Below, piece after piece: positions 1 to 8,727 of a stretch of 64,000 nucleotides of DNA. The first letter of the stretch is position 1; each line of letters begins with the position of its first letter. The notes under the pieces were generated by a model. That model saw nothing but the letters and a program-made list of their open reading frames with translations. It searched no databases and was not told where the DNA came from. The position numbers and the translations under genes are program-made. Origin of the DNA: Haloterrigena salifodinae (lineage in GTDB: Archaea > Halobacteriota > Halobacteria > Halobacteriales > Natrialbaceae); NCBI RefSeq assembly GCF_003977755.1, contig NZ_RQWN01000002.1:310001-374000 (forward strand). The letters are read 5' to 3'.

Positions 1-225
1 GAGATCATCGGCGAAGCGGTTCAAACGATCCTCCGCCGAGAGGGCCAAGCGGACGCCTACGAGCGCGTCAAGGCCGTCACGCGGGGCAAGGACGTCACGA
101 TCGAGGACTTCCGCGAGATGTTCGACGACCTCGACGTCGACGAGGACGTCCGCGAGGAGCTGCTGGCCCTGACGCCGACGGACTACGTCGGCGTCGCCGA
201 CGGGCTGGTCGACGACCTCGAGTAA
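1..225 (+). CDS. purB: Adenylosuccinate lyase, C-terminal fragment (5' end outside window)
   Basis: This frame is open from base 1 and encodes the last 74 residues of a protein. The helical, acidic tail with an EAVQTILRREG start and a conserved-looking DYVG near the end resembles the C-terminal domain of adenylosuccinate lyase. That enzyme acts twice in purine synthesis, cleaving SAICAR and adenylosuccinate with release of fumarate. The catalytic domain lies outside the window, so the call rests on the tail alone. The gene is complete at its 3' end and is followed after about 70 nt by a CPBP protease gene on the same strand. Confidence 0.7.
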   Translation, partial: EIIGEAVQTILRREGQADAYERVKAVTRGKDVTIEDFREMFDDLDVDEDVREELLALTPTDYVGVADGLVDDLE

Positions 226-295
226 CGAGGGTCGCCCACCGGGACCCACCCGACGTGTCAGTACCTATTTCTATCCGTAGTGGGTAGGGTCGACC

Positions 296-1069
296 GTGTC
301 CTCGAGTCGATCGATCGCCGGGGCGGTTCCGGCGCGCGTCCGCGCCGTCGCCCTCTGTCTCGCCCTCGCCGTTGGCGGCTGGCTGACCGGCTACGCCGCG
401 ACGCTCGGCGTCCAGGGACAGGTGTTCGCGCTCGGCTACGAGGCCGAGGCGATCGTCCAGATCTCCACCTCGATCGCGTTCAACGTCGTCGGGGCCGGCG
501 GCCTCGCGCTGACGTACCTGATCGTTCGCCGCAACGGATTCGACCGCGAGTTCACCCGCGCGTTCCTTCGACTTCGGAACCCCACGATCTGGGATCTGGC
601 GTGGATCGTCCTCGGTCTGGTCGGGGCGTTTATCGTCGTCGTCGGCTACCACGGCCTCGTCGAGTACGTCGATCCGTTCGGCACGGGCGGCGAGGGCGAG
701 ACCCACTCGAGCATCGAGCAGAACCGCAACCATCCGGTGCTGTTTCTGGTCGGCATTCCGATCGCGATCCTCCTGACCGGGCCCGGCGAGGAACTGCTCT
801 ACCGCGGCGTCGTCCAGTCGCGGCTGGGCGAGGCGTTCCCGACGCTGCTCGCCGTTCCCCTGTCCGCGCTCGTCTTCGCCACCGTCCACCTCCCCGTCTA
901 CATGGGCGAGGAGTTCGGGGCCGTCCTCGTGAGCCTCGGAACGGTGCTGGTGCTGGGGCTCTACCTCGGCACGCTGTACGAACTCTCCGGCAGCCTGCTC
1001 GTTCCGGCGCTGATCCACGGCTGCTACAACGCGGTCGTCTACCTCTCGAACTACCTGACGTACGCCTGA
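296..1069 (+). CDS. CPBP family intramembrane metalloprotease
   Basis: A 257-residue membrane protein that starts at GTG and has several hydrophobic helices. It carries the CPBP/Abi signature: an EELLYRG motif at residues 165-171 (paired glutamates and arginine), a histidine near 198, and an HGCYN motif at 241-245. In this family these residues form the active site of a membrane-embedded protease related to the CAAX prenyl endopeptidase Rce1. The substrate cannot be read from the sequence. It stands alone between purB and a convergent membrane protein gene. A second CPBP gene lies beside lonB near 58-59 kb. Confidence 0.88.
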   Translation: MSSSRSIAGAVPARVRAVALCLALAVGGWLTGYAATLGVQGQVFALGYEAEAIVQISTSIAFNVVGAGGLALTYLIVRRNGFDREFTRAFLRLRNPTIWDLAWIVLGLVGAFIVVVGYHGLVEYVDPFGTGGEGETHSSIEQNRNHPVLFLVGIPIAILLTGPGEELLYRGVVQSRLGEAFPTLLAVPLSALVFATVHLPVYMGEEFGAVLVSLGTVLVLGLYLGTLYELSGSLLVPALIHGCYNAVVYLSNYLTYA

Positions 1070-1245
1070 GATCGGACGCCAGGACCGAGAAGTTCGGGTC
1101 GTCCTCAGCGATTTCGATTCCTTGTAACTCGAGTCCGGGGTCGAAGATCAAATTCCGTTGCGCTCGACGACTCGAGTCCTGCTGCGGCCAATATCGATTC
1201 CCGCTGCCGCCGACCCGCTCACGGCGGCGCGCCGTCCGTGCGTCC

Positions 1246-2190
1246 TTACCGTTCGTCGGCGGGTTCCTCGCGAGACGGCTCGGCGTCGCCGTCCCCGTCG
1301 TCGGCCGCGTCGGCGTCCCACTGCCAGCCGCCGACGGTCCAGTTCTCGTCGTCTCCGACGATGTCGATCTCGTCCCGGCCCGAATCGTCGTCGCCGTCCT
1401 GCTCGAGGACGGCCCCCGTCTCGTCCGCCCACGACCGTTCCTCGCGGTCTGTCGACCGTCCGGCAGATTCGTCTCCGCCGTTCCAGATCGCGGCGGACGG
1501 CGATCGGTCCGATTCGGTCTCCCAGCCGCCGCTCGAGCGACCGGTCGCCGACCCTGCAGTCGACTCGCCGACCGCGCCAGCGCCGAACAGGCGCTCGTCG
1601 ACATCGAACCGAAGTCGCGCGACGGCCCCGATCGCGACGGTCGCCAGCCCCATCGCCACCAGCGCGCCGAACACGGGAACGAGTTGGCTTGCGCCGAGGA
1701 CGACGGCGCCGCCGACGACCGCCGGAACGAGCGACGCCGAGTCGCTGCGCCGTCGAGCGAGTCGGTCGCCGATCGCGACGGCCCCGAGACAGCTACCGAC
1801 GACCACGGCGATTCCCCAGACGAACAGTCCTGGCGCTGCGACGACCGCTGTCAGCGCAGAGACCGCCGGGTGTTCGACCGTCATCGACAGAATCAGCGGC
1901 AGCGTCACGACGACGAGCAGTCCGAACAGGCCGAGAAATCCGGCGGCGAACGAGAGATCCGGCCGCTCGGCGATGTCGTCGCCGACCGTTCGCGTAACCG
2001 ACGAGGCGGCGGCCAGGAGAACGACGCCGACGAGGAGCGCGACGATCGTTGTCCCGAGCGGGAGCCAGAACGGGCGCGGAACGACGGCGCCGACACTCGA
2101 GGCGGCGAGGGAAGTCGTCCCGTTCGGGCCGACGGCGGCGAGGGCGGGCGGAGCGAACGCGGTTTCGGGGGCGACGGCGAGGGGAGACAC
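1246..2190 (-). CDS. Uncharacterised membrane protein with acidic C-terminal tail
   Basis: A 314-residue protein, if the GTG at 2188-2190 is the start. An upstream ATG would extend it to 2256, but the extra 22 residues look like non-coding translation. The first 200 residues hold about four to five hydrophobic helices rich in Val, Leu and Ala. The last 110 residues are a hydrophilic, strongly acidic, low-complexity tail that probably faces the salty cytoplasm. I recognise no catalytic motif. The gene lies just downstream of dapE on the same strand, so it could be read through from the lysine operon, but nothing in it suggests a role in lysine synthesis. Confidence 0.65.
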   Translation of the reverse strand: MSPLAVAPETAFAPPALAAVGPNGTTSLAASSVGAVVPRPFWLPLGTTIVALLVGVVLLAAASSVTRTVGDDIAERPDLSFAAGFLGLFGLLVVVTLPLILSMTVEHPAVSALTAVVAAPGLFVWGIAVVVGSCLGAVAIGDRLARRRSDSASLVPAVVGGAVVLGASQLVPVFGALVAMGLATVAIGAVARLRFDVDERLFGAGAVGESTAGSATGRSSGGWETESDRSPSAAIWNGGDESAGRSTDREERSWADETGAVLEQDGDDDSGRDEIDIVGDDENWTVGGWQWDADAADDGDGDAEPSREEPADER

Positions 2191-2299
2191 GTGCGTATAC
2201 GGATAGGTGTGGCAGTATCGACAAAAAACGCCCGATCGGATCGGTCTCGGTTTCACTCGGCCGGAGCCGCTTCTCGCGTCCCGGTCGCTCCCCGGCTGG

Positions 2300-3466
2300 C
2301 TACGCGACGAGCGTCCGGAGTGTCTCCTCGAGCGCTCGCGACGCCGTCCGCACGGCGTCGACGCGGACGTACTCCTGCGGGGCGTGGGCGACCGCGCCCT
2401 CGTCGTCCGCGAGCACGCCGGGACCGAAGACGACCGTCGGCGCGTCGGCCGCGAAGTAGGAGGCCTCGGTCGCGGCGGTGAACGGGCGCACCTCGCCCCC
2501 GGACGCGTCCGCGAGGACGTCGACGATCTCGGCGTCAGGGTCAGTGTCCCAGGCCTCGAGGAACGGCGTCGGCCGGTCGGTAAAGCGGAACTCGACGCCG
2601 ACGTCGTCGGGAACGGCCGCCTCCAACTGGTCGGTCAGCGCAGCGTGGAACTCGTCGGCCGTCTCCGGGGGCACGCTGCGGCGATCGATTGTCAGCGCGC
2701 AGTCGGCCGGCACCTGGTTCGTGGCCTCGCCGCCCTCGACGACGGTCGGCGTTAGCGTCGCGGCGCCGAGTTGGGGGTGCTCGGGCGGCGCGTCGTCGCG
2801 CTCGCCGAAAGTACGAATCGCCGCGAGGACGGACTCGAGGGCCGCGACCGCGTTGGTGCCGGTCTCCGGTTCCGCGGCGTGGGCGTTGGCTCCCGTCAGG
2901 TGGATCGTTCCCTGAAACCGGCCCTTCGCGGCCGTACAGACGTCAAGATCGGTCGGCTCGCCGACGATCACGGCGTCGGCGTCGCGCGTCGGCGAGTCCT
3001 CGCCCGTCACGAGTTCGTAGGCGCCCGTCGAGAGCACCTCCTCGTCCGGCGTGATCGCGAGCGTGACCTGGCCCTCGGTCGGGTCGACGGCGAAAAACGC
3101 CGCGAGCAACGCGGCGAGGGGCCCCTTCGCGTCGCAGGAGCCGCGGCCGCGGATCACGTCGCTCCCGCCGGCTTCGTCCCCGCTCTCGTCGCGCTCGAAC
3201 GGGACGTGCGGCGAGACGGTGTCGATGTGCGTGTTCAGCACGACGTGCGTCTCGGCGTTGGCCGATCCGCGGGTCGCCAGCACGTTGCCGCCGTCGTCGA
3301 TCCGAGGAGAGACGCCGCGGCTCTCGAGCGTCTCGCAGAGGAACTCGCGCATCGGACCGACGTCCTCGTGAGAGTCGTGCTGAACGGCCGTCTCGAGGAA
3401 CTCGACGGGGTCGAAACCGGCGAACGCAGCGTCTTCGACCGCCGTCGAGCCGTCGTCCCCGCTCAC
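2300..3466 (-). CDS. dapE: M20 family peptidase, probable succinyl-diaminopimelate desuccinylase
   Basis: A 388-residue M20 metallopeptidase. The metal-binding pattern is visible: THIDTV near residue 80, RGSCDAKGPLAALLA with the bridging aspartate near 110, DEEVLSTGA with the catalytic glutamate pair, and GEPTDL after it. The family covers DapE, ArgE/LysK and carboxypeptidases. Its position as the last gene of a dapA-B-D-lysA-dapF operon, with a 4-nt ATGA overlap with dapF, makes removal of succinate from N-succinyl-LL-diaminopimelate the likely reaction. The specificity is inferred from context. Confidence 0.85.
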   Translation of the reverse strand: MSGDDGSTAVEDAAFAGFDPVEFLETAVQHDSHEDVGPMREFLCETLESRGVSPRIDDGGNVLATRGSANAETHVVLNTHIDTVSPHVPFERDESGDEAGGSDVIRGRGSCDAKGPLAALLAAFFAVDPTEGQVTLAITPDEEVLSTGAYELVTGEDSPTRDADAVIVGEPTDLDVCTAAKGRFQGTIHLTGANAHAAEPETGTNAVAALESVLAAIRTFGERDDAPPEHPQLGAATLTPTVVEGGEATNQVPADCALTIDRRSVPPETADEFHAALTDQLEAAVPDDVGVEFRFTDRPTPFLEAWDTDPDAEIVDVLADASGGEVRPFTAATEASYFAADAPTVVFGPGVLADDEGAVAHAPQEYVRVDAVRTASRALEETLRTLVA

Positions 3467-4293
3467 AGTTCCGTCGGCGATCGGACGGTCACTTCGCCGT
3501 CAAACTCGTGTTCGACGGGGCCGGCGAGCGTCGCGTTCCCGCGGTCGTTGAAACTCACGCGCAGATTGCCGCCCGGCGGATGGACGTCGACCGGGTCGGC
3601 GTCGGTGTGGCCGAGTCGGCGCGCGACGACGGCGATGGCGACCGCGCCGGTGCCACAGGAGTCGGTCTCGCCTTCCACGCCGCGCTCGTAGGTTCGCTGG
3701 TCGAAGCCGCCCTCGCCGTCGGAGCTGGCGAGCGTGACGTTCGTTCCGACGGGAAACGCGTCGGCATAGCGGACCGGCGGCGCGACCGTCTCGAGGTCGA
3801 CGTTGTCGACATCGTCGACGAACGCGACGGCGTGGGGGACGCCGGTGTTGACCATCGTCACCTCGAGGCCCTCGATTTCCTCCTCGAAGACCTGCTCGTC
3901 GGCTCGGACGGGTACCTCGTCGGGGTCGAACGTGGGCGTGCCCATCTCGATGGTGATCCCCTCGTCCGTGCGGTCCGCGCGGAGGGTCCCCGCCTGCGTG
4001 TCGATCATGACGCTGTCGGAGTCGGTCTCCGCCATGGCCCAGTCGGCGGCACAGCGCGCGCCGTTGCCGCACATCGGAGCCGTCGCGCCGTCGGGCTGGA
4101 CCAGCGTCATGATGACCCGCGGCGGGTGGAACCGCTCCTCCAGGGCGAGATAGAGGATGCCGTCGGCACCGACGCCGTCGTCGCGGTCGCACTCGCGTTC
4201 GGCGAGCGCGCCTCGATCGGGGACGTATTCGTCCGCTTGAATGATTAGAAAGTCGTTGCCGGTGCCGTGGTACTTCTGGAATGGGACGCTCAT
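3463..4293 (-). CDS. dapF: Diaminopimelate epimerase
   Basis: A 276-residue protein of normal DapF length. It converts LL- to meso-diaminopimelate without a cofactor by a two-cysteine mechanism. Both catalytic cysteines are present: Cys75 in PMCGNGARC and Cys213 in DSCGTGAVA. The N-terminal FQKYHGTGNDF motif is also typical. The gene starts 4 nt after lysA ends and overlaps dapE by 4 nt, so translation is probably coupled through the three genes. Confidence 0.96.
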   Translation of the reverse strand: MSVPFQKYHGTGNDFLIIQADEYVPDRGALAERECDRDDGVGADGILYLALEERFHPPRVIMTLVQPDGATAPMCGNGARCAADWAMAETDSDSVMIDTQAGTLRADRTDEGITIEMGTPTFDPDEVPVRADEQVFEEEIEGLEVTMVNTGVPHAVAFVDDVDNVDLETVAPPVRYADAFPVGTNVTLASSDGEGGFDQRTYERGVEGETDSCGTGAVAIAVVARRLGHTDADPVDVHPPGGNLRVSFNDRGNATLAGPVEHEFDGEVTVRSPTEL

Positions 4294-4297
4294 CGTG

Positions 4298-5752
4298 CTA
4301 TCGTATATCGTGGTCGTTATGTGCTTCTCGGTTGGTATCCGCGTTCCGATTCCGACTCGGGTTTTCGATTGTCGGATCGGCCGCGTTCGTCTCGACTCGC
4401 GTTACGTCGTCGAACGTCTCGCGTCGGCGGGCGAGTCGGACCGCGTCGTCGCCGTCGCCGTCGATGACGACCGACGCGGGCCGGGGCCGGGAGTTGTACT
4501 GGTTGGCCATCTCGTAGCCGTAGGCCCCCGCGTTGCCGATCGCGAGCACGTCCGCGCGTCTGCTGGCCGGTAGTTCGCGGTCGGAACAGAAAACGTCGCC
4601 GCTCTCGCAGATGGGGCCAGCGATCGTCTGCGGGACCGTCTCGCGGCCGCTATCGGACGGTTCGTCGGTTTCGGCCTCGATGTCGGCGGTCAGATTCCGA
4701 ATCGGATGGTAGGCGTCGTACATCGCGGGTCGCAGGAGCGTCGTCATCCCGGCGTCGACGCCGACCGCGAGGGTGTCGCGAGCCTCCTTGACGGTGTTGA
4801 CCTCGGTCAGCAGGACGCCCGCGTCTGCGACGAAGTAGCGGCCGGGTTCGATTGTCAGCCGCGCGTCGACCTCGCCCAGCGCCTCGCGGGTCGCCTCTGC
4901 GACGGCCTCGAGGTCCAGCGGCGCCTCGTCCTCGCGGTAGGGGACGCCGAAGCCGCCGCCGACGTCGACGAACTCGAGGCTGCCGTCGAGCGCCTCGCTT
5001 GTCTCACGGGTCGCTTCGCTTCCCGTTCGACTTTCCGAGGCGAGTAGCGCCTCGTTCACTTCCCGCGCGAGATCGCCCATCCGCGCGACGAACGCCCGGT
5101 GATCGTCGAGTTGGTCGCTCGAGACGCCCGACCCGACGTGAGCGTGGACGCCGACGACGTCGAAGCCGCGGTCGGCGGCGTCCGCGAGCACGTCGACCGC
5201 GCGCTCGATCGGCACGCCGAACTTCGCGGCGGCGCCGGTCTTGACTTTCTCGTGGTGGCCGGCGTCGATCCCCGGATTCACGCGGAGGCAGAGCCGACCG
5301 TCGTAGCCGCGTTCCTCGAGGCGGTCGATCGTGTCCTCGGCGCCGACGGTGATCGTCAGTTCGGGGTGGTCTTCCCAGGCGTCGACGACCCAATCGAGGT
5401 CCCGCGCGGGCGGATTGACGGCCGTGTAGTGGATGTCCGCGCCCGATCCGCCGCCCCTATCGCTCGCCTCGGCGGCCGCGAGCGCGCGTTTCACTTCCCC
5501 GGCGGAGGCGCACTCGAGGCCCGCGCCCTCCTCGTGGAGCGTCTCGAGGACGTCCCCCAGCGCGTTGGCCTTCACGGCGTACATGATCTCGGCGTCGGGA
5601 AACGCCGCCGCGAGGCGTCGGTAGTTCTCGCGCACGCGCTCGAGGTCGAGCGCGTACAGCGGTGAGCCGTAGTCGCCGACCAGCGACTCGAGGCGCGTCG
5701 CGTCCCAGTCGGCGAGCCGGCGAATCGCCGGCGAGTCCGCGAGCGTACTCAT
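4298..5752 (-). CDS. lysA: Diaminopimelate decarboxylase
   Basis: A 484-residue PLP enzyme of the alanine racemase-like (fold III) family that decarboxylates meso-diaminopimelate to lysine. The PLP lysine lies in MYAVKANALG, the glycine-rich phosphate loop in FVDVGGGFGVPY, and the C-terminal active site in GPICESGDVF and NAGAYGYEM. I chose the internal ATG at 5750-5752, which gives MSTLADSPAIRR; the ten codons upstream look non-coding. The last 30 or so residues, after the usual domain end, are an asparagine-rich tail encoded by less GC-rich DNA, which is odd for the family. Confidence 0.94.
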   Translation of the reverse strand: MSTLADSPAIRRLADWDATRLESLVGDYGSPLYALDLERVRENYRRLAAAFPDAEIMYAVKANALGDVLETLHEEGAGLECASAGEVKRALAAAEASDRGGGSGADIHYTAVNPPARDLDWVVDAWEDHPELTITVGAEDTIDRLEERGYDGRLCLRVNPGIDAGHHEKVKTGAAAKFGVPIERAVDVLADAADRGFDVVGVHAHVGSGVSSDQLDDHRAFVARMGDLAREVNEALLASESRTGSEATRETSEALDGSLEFVDVGGGFGVPYREDEAPLDLEAVAEATREALGEVDARLTIEPGRYFVADAGVLLTEVNTVKEARDTLAVGVDAGMTTLLRPAMYDAYHPIRNLTADIEAETDEPSDSGRETVPQTIAGPICESGDVFCSDRELPASRRADVLAIGNAGAYGYEMANQYNSRPRPASVVIDGDGDDAVRLARRRETFDDVTRVETNAADPTIENPSRNRNADTNREAHNDHDIR

Positions 5753-5856
5753 TGTCACTCTCAAGTAACCGAGAGGATTCAAGCGTTTGGGTTCTCGTTC
5801 TCGGCTACTCTGCCTCGCGCGACGTTCGCTCGAGGATCGCTATACCGCTAACCGAC

Positions 5857-6693
5857 TTATTCCCGGAGCGCGTCCTCGCGCTCGGTAGCCTCGAGCGTCT
5901 CCGTCTCGAGATCGGTCGCGACCACGGCGGGCTTGTAGGCGCCGCCGTCGAAGAGGTCGTGGTCGCTGATCGAGGACTCGACGAAGCGGGTGAACGCGCG
6001 CCGGTTCGCGGGCAGTTCGCCGTAGATGACCTCCTCGTCGACGAGGTCGTAGACGGGGATGCGCGGGGTCAGCAGCGTGTTCTCGCCGACGACGCTGTTC
6101 TCGCCGACGACGAAACCCGAGGTGACGCGACAGCCGGCGCCGAGCGAGACGTTATCCTCGACGATGACCGGCGCGTTCTCGACGGGCTCGAGGACGCCGC
6201 CGATCAGCGTATTCGCGCCGAGCTTGACGTTGTCGCCGATCTGGGCGCAGGAGCCGACGGTGTCACAGGAGTCGACGAGCGTGCCGTCGCCGACGTGGGC
6301 GCCGATGTTGACGAACGATGGACTCATCATGATACAGTCCGAGCCGATGTGAGCGCCCTGTCGGACGACGGTGCCGTCGGGCGTGTTGCGGCTCCCGCGG
6401 TCGCCGTACTCGCTCGAGTCGGCCAGCGGCAGGACGTCGTTGTACGTCGTGCCGCCGTGTTCGTACTGCTGGATCGACCGGAGGCCGAAGTTCAGCAGGA
6501 TCCCCTGCTTGACCCACTCGTTGGCCTCCCAGGAGTCGCCCTGTTTTTCCGCGGCGCGGACCTCGCCGTCCTCGAGGGCATCGAGGAACGCCTCGAGGGT
6601 GGCGTATTCGTCCTCGCCGGCCGTCTCGGCGTTGACATCGTCGTTCTGGTACTGCGTCCACAGCTCCGAAATTTCGGTTTCGAGTGCGCTCAT
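5857..6693 (-). CDS. dapD: 2,3,4,5-tetrahydropyridine-2,6-dicarboxylate N-succinyltransferase
   Basis: A 278-residue left-handed beta-helix acyltransferase. The C-terminal half shows the hexapeptide pattern (repeats such as IGSDCI, IGAHVG, IGDNVKLG, VGENSVVGE). It commits the pathway to the succinylase branch by succinylating tetrahydrodipicolinate. The start at 6691-6693 gives MSALETEIS and overlaps the dapB stop by 4 nt (ATGA). An upstream ATG at 6747 would lie well inside dapB. A 104-nt gap separates it from lysA, the only large gap in the operon. The acetyltransferase variant (DapH) is a less likely alternative. Confidence 0.92.
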   Translation of the reverse strand: MSALETEISELWTQYQNDDVNAETAGEDEYATLEAFLDALEDGEVRAAEKQGDSWEANEWVKQGILLNFGLRSIQQYEHGGTTYNDVLPLADSSEYGDRGSRNTPDGTVVRQGAHIGSDCIMMSPSFVNIGAHVGDGTLVDSCDTVGSCAQIGDNVKLGANTLIGGVLEPVENAPVIVEDNVSLGAGCRVTSGFVVGENSVVGENTLLTPRIPVYDLVDEEVIYGELPANRRAFTRFVESSISDHDLFDGGAYKPAVVATDLETETLEATEREDALRE

Positions 6694-7457
6694 TCGCTGA
6701 TCACGTCCGCGAAGTCGTAGCGACCCGCCTTTTGTCCAGCGATCCATACCGCCGCGTCGACCGCGCCCGCGGCGAAAACGCCCCGATCCTCCGCGCGGTG
6801 GGTCAGTCGGACCTCCTCGTGGTTGCCCGCGAGGACGATCTCGTGTTCGCCGGTGATGTCGCCGGCCCGCAGCGCGTGGACGCCGATCTCGCCCTCCTCG
6901 CGGGGCGCTTCGCCCTCGCGGCCGTGCGTGCGCTCGGAGAACTCGCCGTTGGCCTCGATCTCCTCGAGCAGCCGGTTCGCGGTCCCGCTGGGCGCGTCGC
7001 GCTTGGCGTTGTGGTGGGTCTCGACGAGTTCGACGTCGTATCCCTGTAAGTTCTGGACCGCCTCGCCGACGACGTTGACCAGCGCCTGCACGCCGCGGGC
7101 GAAGTTCGGCGCGTGGAGGACGGCGACGTCGTCGCCGGCGGCCTCGAGCGCCTCGCGCTGGTCGTCGTCGAAGCCGGTCGTCCCGGTGACGAAGGCGACG
7201 CCGGCGTCCGCGCAGGCCTCGACGTAGTCGACGGCCGACTCGGGGCCGGTGAAGTCGACGACGGCGGTGGGTTCGCGGTCGACGACCAGCGAGTCGAACT
7301 CGTCGGCCGGCTCGATCCCGACGCCGTCGACGGTCTCGCCGTCCGGCTCCCGGTTGACCGCGAAGACGACCTCGCAGTCGTCGCGCTCAGTGACGGCCGC
7401 GATCACTTCGCGGCCCATCCGGCCGGTCGCGCCGGTGACGCCGATCCGAACCGTCAT
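6690..7457 (-). CDS. dapB: 4-hydroxy-tetrahydrodipicolinate reductase
   Basis: A 255-residue NAD(P)H-dependent reductase. The N-terminal Rossmann motif VTGATGRMG is followed by VDFTGPES, VTGTTGF and APNFARGVQ. The catalytic/substrate segment ETHHNAKRDAPSGTA carries the conserved HH and K. The start at 7455-7457 overlaps the dapA stop by 4 nt. A longer open frame runs upstream in this frame but is only a shadow of dapA. The product feeds DapD directly. Confidence 0.97.
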   Translation of the reverse strand: MTVRIGVTGATGRMGREVIAAVTERDDCEVVFAVNREPDGETVDGVGIEPADEFDSLVVDREPTAVVDFTGPESAVDYVEACADAGVAFVTGTTGFDDDQREALEAAGDDVAVLHAPNFARGVQALVNVVGEAVQNLQGYDVELVETHHNAKRDAPSGTANRLLEEIEANGEFSERTHGREGEAPREEGEIGVHALRAGDITGEHEIVLAGNHEEVRLTHRAEDRGVFAAGAVDAAVWIAGQKAGRYDFADVISE

Positions 7458-8401
7458 CGATCGCCCTCCACTGCGGCTCCCTCGTCGCTCGCGTCGGTGG
7501 TACCGGCGCGGGTCGACTCGTCCTCGAGGTCTTCGAGGACGGCCTCGAGGTCCTCGCGGTACTCCTCGGAGAGGCGGGTCAGCGGCGAGCGCATGCGCGC
7601 GGGACCGTAGCCGCGGATCTCCATGGCCTCCTTGACCGGGATCGGGTTGGTCTCGACGAACAGGTGGCGGTACAGCGGCCCCAGCGTGTGGTGGAGCTCC
7701 TGTGCGCGCGCGTAGTCGCCGTCGAGGGCGGCGCCGACCATCGCGCAGGTCAGTTCGGGTTCGATGTTCGCACAGACGCTGATCGTTCCGGTGGCGCCGA
7801 CGGAGATGGTCGGCAGCGTGAGCGCGTCGTCGCCCGAGAGCACCGCGAACTCCTCGTCGGTCGTGCGCTCGGCTATTTCGCCGATCTGGCCGAGGTCGCC
7901 GCTGGCGGCCTTGTAGCCCGCGATGTTCTCGTGGGCAGCGAGTTCGACCGCGGTGTCGGGTTCGATGTTGCGGCCCGTCCGCGAGGGGACGTTGTAGACG
8001 ATCTGGGGCAGGTCGACGGCGTCCGCGATCGTTTCGTAGTGTTCGATCAGCCCGCGCTGTTCGGGCTTGTTGTAGTACGGTGAGATGAGCAGGAGGCCGT
8101 CGGCGCCCGCGTCGGCGGCTCGCTCGGAGAGTTCCAGCGCCTCGCGGGTGTTGTTCGAGCCCGTGCCCGCGATGACGGGGACGTCGTCGACGGCCTCGAT
8201 GACCGCCTCGACGACCTCCACGTGTTCGTCGTGGGTCAGCGTCGCCGACTCGCCGGTCGAGCCGACGGGAACGAGCCCGTCGACGCCCGCGGCCTCGAGT
8301 CGCTGCGCGTCGGTCTGGAGCGTTTCGAAGTCGATCCGTTCGTCCTCGTCGAAGGGCGTACACATCGCCGGGAAGACGCCCGAAAGGTCGAGTGCTGTCA
8401 T
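7454..8401 (-). CDS. dapA: 4-hydroxy-tetrahydrodipicolinate synthase
   Basis: A 315-residue class I aldolase of the DapA/NanA family and the first gene of the lysine operon. It condenses pyruvate with aspartate semialdehyde. Visible motifs are GVFPAMCTPF at the N terminus, VPVGSTGESATL for substrate binding, the YNVPSRTG loop, and the Schiff-base lysine in IAGYKAASGD. The relative KDG aldolase is unlikely because dapB, dapD, lysA, dapF and dapE follow directly. The C-terminal 20 residues are acidic and low-complexity. Confidence 0.95.
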   Translation of the reverse strand: MTALDLSGVFPAMCTPFDEDERIDFETLQTDAQRLEAAGVDGLVPVGSTGESATLTHDEHVEVVEAVIEAVDDVPVIAGTGSNNTREALELSERAADAGADGLLLISPYYNKPEQRGLIEHYETIADAVDLPQIVYNVPSRTGRNIEPDTAVELAAHENIAGYKAASGDLGQIGEIAERTTDEEFAVLSGDDALTLPTISVGATGTISVCANIEPELTCAMVGAALDGDYARAQELHHTLGPLYRHLFVETNPIPVKEAMEIRGYGPARMRSPLTRLSEEYREDLEAVLEDLEDESTRAGTTDASDEGAAVEGDR

Positions 8402-8727
8402 TGTCGTGTATTGTGGTCGTGTCGGTAGTGGCGTTTCGATCGTTCGTGATCGATCATCGTCGCTGGCGTGCGGACCGAGACCGCGCCCGAAACGGGGCTG
8501 CTACACCCGCTTCGAGCACTTTCACACACGTTTACGTTTCGAAAAACGAGGGGAGACGCCGCTCGAGACGGAGCCGATGGAGCGGTGAGCGACGTGGGGC
8601 ATACCTGATTCACTGATCCGAACCCCCTTATCCGTTGCGTCTTCGGTCGGCGGCTATCCCCGCGGCGTACCAGCAGCTGATATGATCTTCCGCGTAATTT
8701 ATCCCCGAGCGTTACATAGAATCGTCT
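8402..8727. other. Divergent intergenic region between dapA and htpX
   Basis: This 326-bp spacer separates the divergently transcribed lysine operon and the M48 protease gene, so it must hold both promoters. A stretch with TTTACGTTTCG near 8530 and the AT-rich stretch around 8690-8705 are the best promoter candidates. Short open frames here have no coding character. I see no repeat or RNA structure worth naming. Confidence 0.5.

Noticed and set aside
2188-2256. Upstream ATG start for the membrane protein at 1246
   Set aside because: The 22 extra residues are rich in Arg, Cys, His and Tyr, unlike the rest of the protein; the internal GTG gives a more plausible N terminus.
280-2481. 733-codon plus-strand open frame
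   Set aside because: It spans the CPBP gene in another frame and runs through a minus-strand gene. The product is arginine-rich and repetitive, typical of a shadow frame in GC-rich DNA.
6690-8363. Long frame extending dapB upstream through dapA
   Set aside because: DapB motifs begin only at 7457, and the upstream part is an arginine-rich shadow of dapA.
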